Source of the DNA: Asanoa ishikariensis
GTDB lineage: Bacteria; Actinomycetota; Actinomycetes; Mycobacteriales; Micromonosporaceae
DNA: 64,000 bases
NCBI RefSeq assembly: GCF_900107455.1
Contig: NZ_FNQB01000003.1
Coordinates: 930,001 to 994,000, forward strand
Direction of reading: 5' to 3'
Part shown: positions 61,860-64,000 of the stretch, in pieces
Layout of the letters: each line of letters starts with the position of its first letter
How positions within the stretch are numbered: position 1 is the stretch's first letter
Notes under the pieces: generated by a model
Databases searched by the model: none
What the model was told of the DNA's origin: nothing
The model's input: only the letters and a program-made list of their open reading frames with translations
Position numbers and translations under genes: made by a program

Positions 61860-62312
61860 ATGGGCACGCCCGGCACCGTGGTGCGGACGTCGCTGCCGGA
61901 CGGCCACTACTACTACGGCCGGGTCCTCGAAGGCGTGTGGCTGGCGTTCTACGACCTGCGTACCGTCGAACCGGTCGACGACCTGGACCGGATCGTCGCC
62001 CGCCCAGTGCTGTTCGTGCTCGCCGTGCACGACGATCTGCTGGCGCCCGGCGAGTGGGCGACCCTGGGCGTCGTCCCGCTCGACGGCTCGCTGCGACCTC
62101 CCCGGTGGCACTTCATCCAGGACCTCGTCGATCCGGCGCTGTGCCGGCTCATCGACCTGGCCGGGCACATCCGGGCCGCGACGCACGAGGAATGCGTCGG
62201 GCTCGAACCGGCGGCGGTGTGGGAGCCCGAGCACATCGCCGAACGGCTGACGGACCACTACGCCGGCCGGCCCAACGTGTGGGTGGAAAGCCTGCGGTTA
62301 CGGCCGACGTGA
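61860..62312 (+). CDS. Imm26-family immunity protein
   Basis: A 150-residue protein matching the Imm26 immunity family: VVRTSLPDGHYYYGRVLE at the N-terminus, PVLFVLAVHDD near 55, GEWATLGVVPL near 69, and the C-terminal block HEECVGLEPAAVWEPEHIAERL followed by GRPNVW. It begins 5 bases after the toxin stop, so it is cotranscribed and presumably neutralises the nuclease cargo in the cytoplasm. Codon 147 (62298-62300) is TTA, a rare leucine codon. Its 3' end overlaps the converging methyltransferase by 15 bp, and the TTA is the complement of that gene's TAA stop. Confidence 0.82.
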   Translation: MGTPGTVVRTSLPDGHYYYGRVLEGVWLAFYDLRTVEPVDDLDRIVARPVLFVLAVHDDLLAPGEWATLGVVPLDGSLRPPRWHFIQDLVDPALCRLIDLAGHIRAATHEECVGLEPAAVWEPEHIAERLTDHYAGRPNVWVESLRLRPT

Positions 62313-63065
62313 CCCGGTGACGACCATCGCGTGGCCGAGGACCTTGGGATGGCGCAGCGGGTACGCCAAGGGCATCAGGTCCGCCAGGCTCGTCAGCTCC
62401 GCGATCGACGCACCGGCCCTGGCGATCGCCGACCGCAGGGCGTCCAGCGACGGGTAGAGCTCCGGGTCGCCGAACAGGTCCAGGAAGACGTACCGGCCGC
62501 CGGGCCGCAGGACGCGCAGCGCCTCGACGACGCCGTCGGTCTTGTCCGCGAGGTCGCGGATCTCGTGGAAGGTCAGACAGCTCACGACCACGTCGAAGCT
62601 GCCGTCGGCGAACCCGATGGCGCCGCCGCTCTGCCGGCTGAACGTCACCCGGTCGCCGACACCCTCGATGCGGGCGTTGTCGACGCACTGCCGCTGCGAG
62701 TACGCCCAGTCCTGTCCCCACGAGTCGATGCCGGTGACCCGCCGGTCCGCCGACGCCAGCGCCAGCTTGACGGCCAGGCTGCCGCTGCCGCAGCCCACGT
62801 CGAGCACCCGCCCGGTCCGCTGTCCGATCCTGTCGACGATCAGGTCGTGGACGCGGCGCTGGACGTCGCCGCCGCGCGGCGCGAAGCGGTACACGGTCAG
62901 CGCCAGGATCGTGGTGATGTAGCCGAAGATCGCGAACGGCACGAGGAACACCAGGAACCATGGCGACCAGAACGACAACGCGCTCGCGGCCAGGCAGGCG
63001 CCGCTCAGGGCCGCGAACCGCCGGAGCCGGGTCGTCCGGATCCAGGTGCCGTACACCGGTTCCAT
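62298..63065 (-). CDS. class I SAM-dependent methyltransferase, membrane-anchored
   Basis: A 255-residue protein with two hydrophobic segments near the N-terminus (about 18-34 and 37-56), then a methyltransferase domain. RVLDVGCGSGSLAVKLA is motif I (about 84-100), VTGIDSW motif II, SFDVVVSCLTFHEIRD motif IV, and LRPGGRYVFLDLF the post-I strand. The anchor suggests a lipid or membrane-linked substrate, as for quinone or lipid methyltransferases. It lies 9 bp after the GT87 gene on the same strand, so the two are probably cotranscribed. Confidence 0.88.
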   Translation of the reverse strand: MEPVYGTWIRTTRLRRFAALSGACLAASALSFWSPWFLVFLVPFAIFGYITTILALTVYRFAPRGGDVQRRVHDLIVDRIGQRTGRVLDVGCGSGSLAVKLALASADRRVTGIDSWGQDWAYSQRQCVDNARIEGVGDRVTFSRQSGGAIGFADGSFDVVVSCLTFHEIRDLADKTDGVVEALRVLRPGGRYVFLDLFGDPELYPSLDALRSAIARAGASIAELTSLADLMPLAYPLRHPKVLGHAMVVTGSRRP

Positions 63066-63074
63066 GCCGGCAAT

Positions 63075-64000
63075 CTAGTCCGGGCTCAGCTCACGGCGGT
63101 AGGTGGCGAGCGCGTTGCCGGCGAGGTCGTAGGCGACCAGTTCCCCGTGCGCGAGGCTGGCCGACCGGAACGAGAACACGCGGCCGGCGGCATAGACGTC
63201 CAGCAGCGGAATCTCCCGCGGCCGGCCACCGGGTGCGGACTGGTACTCCAGCCGGGCGACCGTCGGGCCGACCACACCGTTGACCCGGACCTTGGTCTTC
63301 TCGGCGACCACGCCGAACCGGATCGCCAGCCCGCCGATGAACTCCGCGCAGCTCGGGTCGTCGCGGCAGACGTAGAAATAGCGTGGGTTGGCGGTATCCG
63401 CGAGCCGGTACGCCTTGAACGTCGGGTCGGCGGAGGCCGGCAGCGGTTGCACCGCCACCACGGCGACCGCGACAGCGGCGGCACCGGCCAAGGTCCAGCG
63501 CCGGGCGGTGCGCTGCGCGGCCACCGCGGCGCCGAAGCCGAGCACGCAGATCCCGACCGTGCCGAGCGCCCGGGCGTTCTCCAGCACGAACTGCACGCCC
63601 GGGGTGAACGAGACGTCGGCCAGCACGACGCCGAGCGAGAGCACCATGGCGGTCAGCAGCGCGCCGCCGGCCGCCCGGTGCACCGCACCGTGGGTGCCGA
63701 TCAGCAGCATCGCGGCGAGTACCGGCCAGAGCTGGTGGTGTGTCCAGGACACCGGCGACGCCGCCACCGTGGCGCAGCCGACCAGCACCGCGGCCTTGGT
63801 CGGGTGTCCATCGTGGAATAGCTGGCGGGCGCGCACCAGGCCGACCAGACAGACCAGCCCCACCAGCGCCGCCCAGACCAGCGGCAGCCCGGACGCCGGC
63901 ACACCGACGCGCAGCAGCATGCCCTGCACCGACTGGTTGCCCAGCGACGCGAGGTTGCCGATCCGCGAGGTCTCGAACATCGTGCCGGTCCAGTAGGTCC
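63075..64000 (-). CDS. GT87 (DUF2029) family polyprenyl-phosphomannose-type glycosyltransferase, C-terminal part
   Basis: The open frame continues past the right edge of the window; 307 codons plus the stop are present. The visible part contains the loop GNLASLGNQSVQGMLLR, the family's conserved NQS motif. At least six hydrophobic helices follow, with SWTHHQLW between them, then a soluble C-terminal domain (about the last 110 residues) that includes a CRDDPSC pair. GT87 enzymes such as PimE transfer mannose from polyprenyl phosphate on the outer face of the membrane in actinobacteria. The donor and acceptor of this member are unknown. Confidence 0.8.
   Translation of the reverse strand, partial: TYWTGTMFETSRIGNLASLGNQSVQGMLLRVGVPASGLPLVWAALVGLVCLVGLVRARQLFHDGHPTKAAVLVGCATVAASPVSWTHHQLWPVLAAMLLIGTHGAVHRAAGGALLTAMVLSLGVVLADVSFTPGVQFVLENARALGTVGICVLGFGAAVAAQRTARRWTLAGAAAVAVAVVAVQPLPASADPTFKAYRLADTANPRYFYVCRDDPSCAEFIGGLAIRFGVVAEKTKVRVNGVVGPTVARLEYQSAPGGRPREIPLLDVYAAGRVFSFRSASLAHGELVAYDLAGNALATYRRELSPD

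Overview
The window is high-GC DNA coding in the actinobacterial style: strong third-position GC bias, frequent GTG starts, and ATGA/GTGA stop-start overlaps. An F420-type flavoenzyme relative, a mycothiol-dependent isomerase relative, several ECF sigma factors and a GT87 (polyprenyl-phosphomannose type) glycosyltransferase all point to a mycelial actinomycete. Micromonosporaceae is a reasonable guess but is not proven by the sequence. No rRNA, tRNA, CRISPR array or intact transposase was found, and no gene-free stretch exceeds about 300 bp.

Layout. 1-102 is the tail of a GH2 beta-galactosidase-like gene. 147-18725 is an accessory stretch of small stress/redox genes, many paired with a divergent regulator. 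It holds an ECF41 sigma factor with its carboxymuconolactone decarboxylase and epimerase partners, TetR, AraC and Rrf2 regulators next to oxidoreductases, a PhoD-type phosphatase, a second SnoaL-tailed ECF sigma factor, and a LysR/PhzF pair that appears to have lost both starts to one deletion. Palindromic operators are visible in most of the divergent gaps.

18718-34450 is a carbohydrate island of two divergent operons around a LacI regulator. Leftward: lipoprotein binding protein, two permeases, an (alpha/alpha)6 hydrolase, a GH2 enzyme and a GH172 (DUF2961) enzyme. Rightward: LacI, a GH127 beta-L-arabinofuranosidase-like enzyme, a GH38 alpha-mannosidase-like enzyme and a Gfo/Idh/MocA oxidoreductase. 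None of the hydrolases has a signal peptide, so the system appears to import oligosaccharides and dismantle them inside the cell. Arabinose/mannose-containing glycans are the best guess.

34460-44970 carries an isochorismatase-like protein, two secreted enzymes, an MMPL transporter, yaaA, a MarR/quinone-oxidoreductase pair with twin operators, and a PadR-ABC exporter operon.

45128-62312 is the most striking part: a two-gene insecticidal-type Tc toxin. A 3140-residue TcA pore/translocator is followed by a 2435-residue TcB-TcC fusion (SpvB, FG-GAP, Rhs cocoon). The cargo released from the cocoon carries a hydrophobic segment, a long Pro/Ala linker and a GIY-YIG-like nuclease signature. Five bases downstream is an Imm26-family immunity gene, which is unusual for a Tc toxin. 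The window closes with a membrane-anchored methyltransferase and the 3' part of a GT87 glycosyltransferase gene.
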